Below are positions 63,254-64,000 of a stretch of 64,000 bases of DNA, piece by piece. The stretch's first letter is position 1, and every line of letters begins with the position of its first letter. The DNA comes from Hyposmocoma kahamanoa (Eukaryota > Arthropoda > Insecta > Lepidoptera > Cosmopterigidae), in contig NW_020654810.1 in assembly GCF_003589595.1 (NCBI RefSeq), positions 12,406,408 to 12,470,407 of the forward strand, in the 5' to 3' direction. Below the pieces are notes generated by a model. That model ran no database searches and was not told the origin of the DNA. It saw only the letters and a program-made list of their open reading frames with translations. Both the position numbers and the translations under genes were made by a program.

Positions 63254-64000
63254 GAGGATATAAACAAAAGACTGATCCCATGCACTAACCTCTTCAGTAA
63301 TCCTTTAATAAAAATGAAAACAATGTACAATTTTTTTTCTTTTTTATTCAAGTGAAAAATGCCTTAAAACTTGTCAAAATAATAAATAACTCGGACACAT
63401 TTTGTCACTTAGACTATGGATTTCTATTCTCTAAGATTTGTCACCGCGCATATGTCGTTTCATGTCAGTGATTGGAATATATTTGAGCTTGACAAGATTC
63501 ACGAGAAATCACCAACATCATTTGCTGCAAATTTTCGAGGCCCTTTGCGTATTTGCAAGTTCCATAATAACAGTATTTATAGCGATATGGTATTTGTTCC
63601 TTCACTACTCGTTTGGTGAGTTTGAAATGAAAAGGACCATCAGTTTGGAAAAAGTGAGTTAGTAATAAGGGAATATTGGCGTTTGCTTGCATTTTCGCTT
63701 CATCGAGTGATATTATTACATTGTGTCCTTATGGTTTTCGTTCAGAATGTAAGGAATAGGAAATAATTATAGACCCCTGCAATACAAAGCAGATACCTCT
63801 ATATGATAGAGACCTCTGTTACGTATTAAAGTGAAGATTCTCTGTTATATTAGTAATGGTTTCATAGGTCATTAGCAAGCAATATCAACCGTGACGACGA
63901 GTATGGCAAATCTGTTTTGCCATACTCTTATCATATGTTTGTTTGTGAGAGGTCTATGAGAGGAACAATAAGCATATACAGATGTGACGATGTGACCTTC
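63254..64000. other. Right edge, no gene established
   Basis: A - strand frame of 75 codons (63465-63692) has protein-like composition ('EQIPYRYKYCYYGTCKYAK') but no family I recognise, and a stop ends it. A + strand frame overlaps it. Confidence 0.3.

Overview
The window is AT-rich, intron-bearing, transposon-dense animal DNA, most probably from a moth or butterfly. The evidence is the spliced insect-type RGS7 gene, retrotransposon tails of the RTE type ending in GATGAT repeats, a 'SINE-like' RTE-derived repeat, and many short dispersed repeats of the style usual in Lepidoptera. There are no bacterial operons, LTR elements or CRISPR arrays.

Layout. 0-8 kb: repeats only (a Harbinger-like element, several copies of a ~300 bp repeat called here family C, and a MITE that has split one of them). 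8.05-8.55 kb: a very GC-rich island, perhaps a promoter or 5' non-coding exon. 10.5-11.8 kb: a complete mariner-superfamily transposon with an intact transposase, perfect terminal repeats and a TA target duplication. 13.8-21.8 kb: SINEs, tRNA-like repeats, LINE remnants, two MITEs and a foldback element. 22.3-42.5 kb: the one large host gene, an R7-family regulator of G-protein signalling on the + strand, which I can assemble into 12 coding exons (968 codons) with consistent splice phases. Its introns carry a Harbinger-type element with a nested foldback, a dead mariner, two long-armed foldbacks and a 62 bp perfect palindrome. 43.2-43.9 kb: two LINE remnants. 44-57 kb: three small related genes on the - strand (76, 76 and 80 aa). 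The first two sit in a diverged direct duplication that has since been invaded by LINEs and family C repeats. 57.9-61.6 kb: an apparently complete non-LTR retrotransposon with one 1002-codon endonuclease/reverse-transcriptase ORF and a 25-A tail. 62-64 kb: RTE tail, a local direct repeat and a 250 bp MITE of the same family as the element at the left edge.

Function. RGS7 would accelerate GTP hydrolysis on Gi/o-type alpha subunits as a partner of Gbeta5. The three small genes share a C-terminal motif with two cysteines 12 residues apart and have no function I can name. Everything else recognisable is mobile DNA, much of it nested, which gives a relative order of insertions.

Limits: all homology statements are from reading motifs; no alignment or database search was run. 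Repeat edges are approximate unless a target-site duplication is named.
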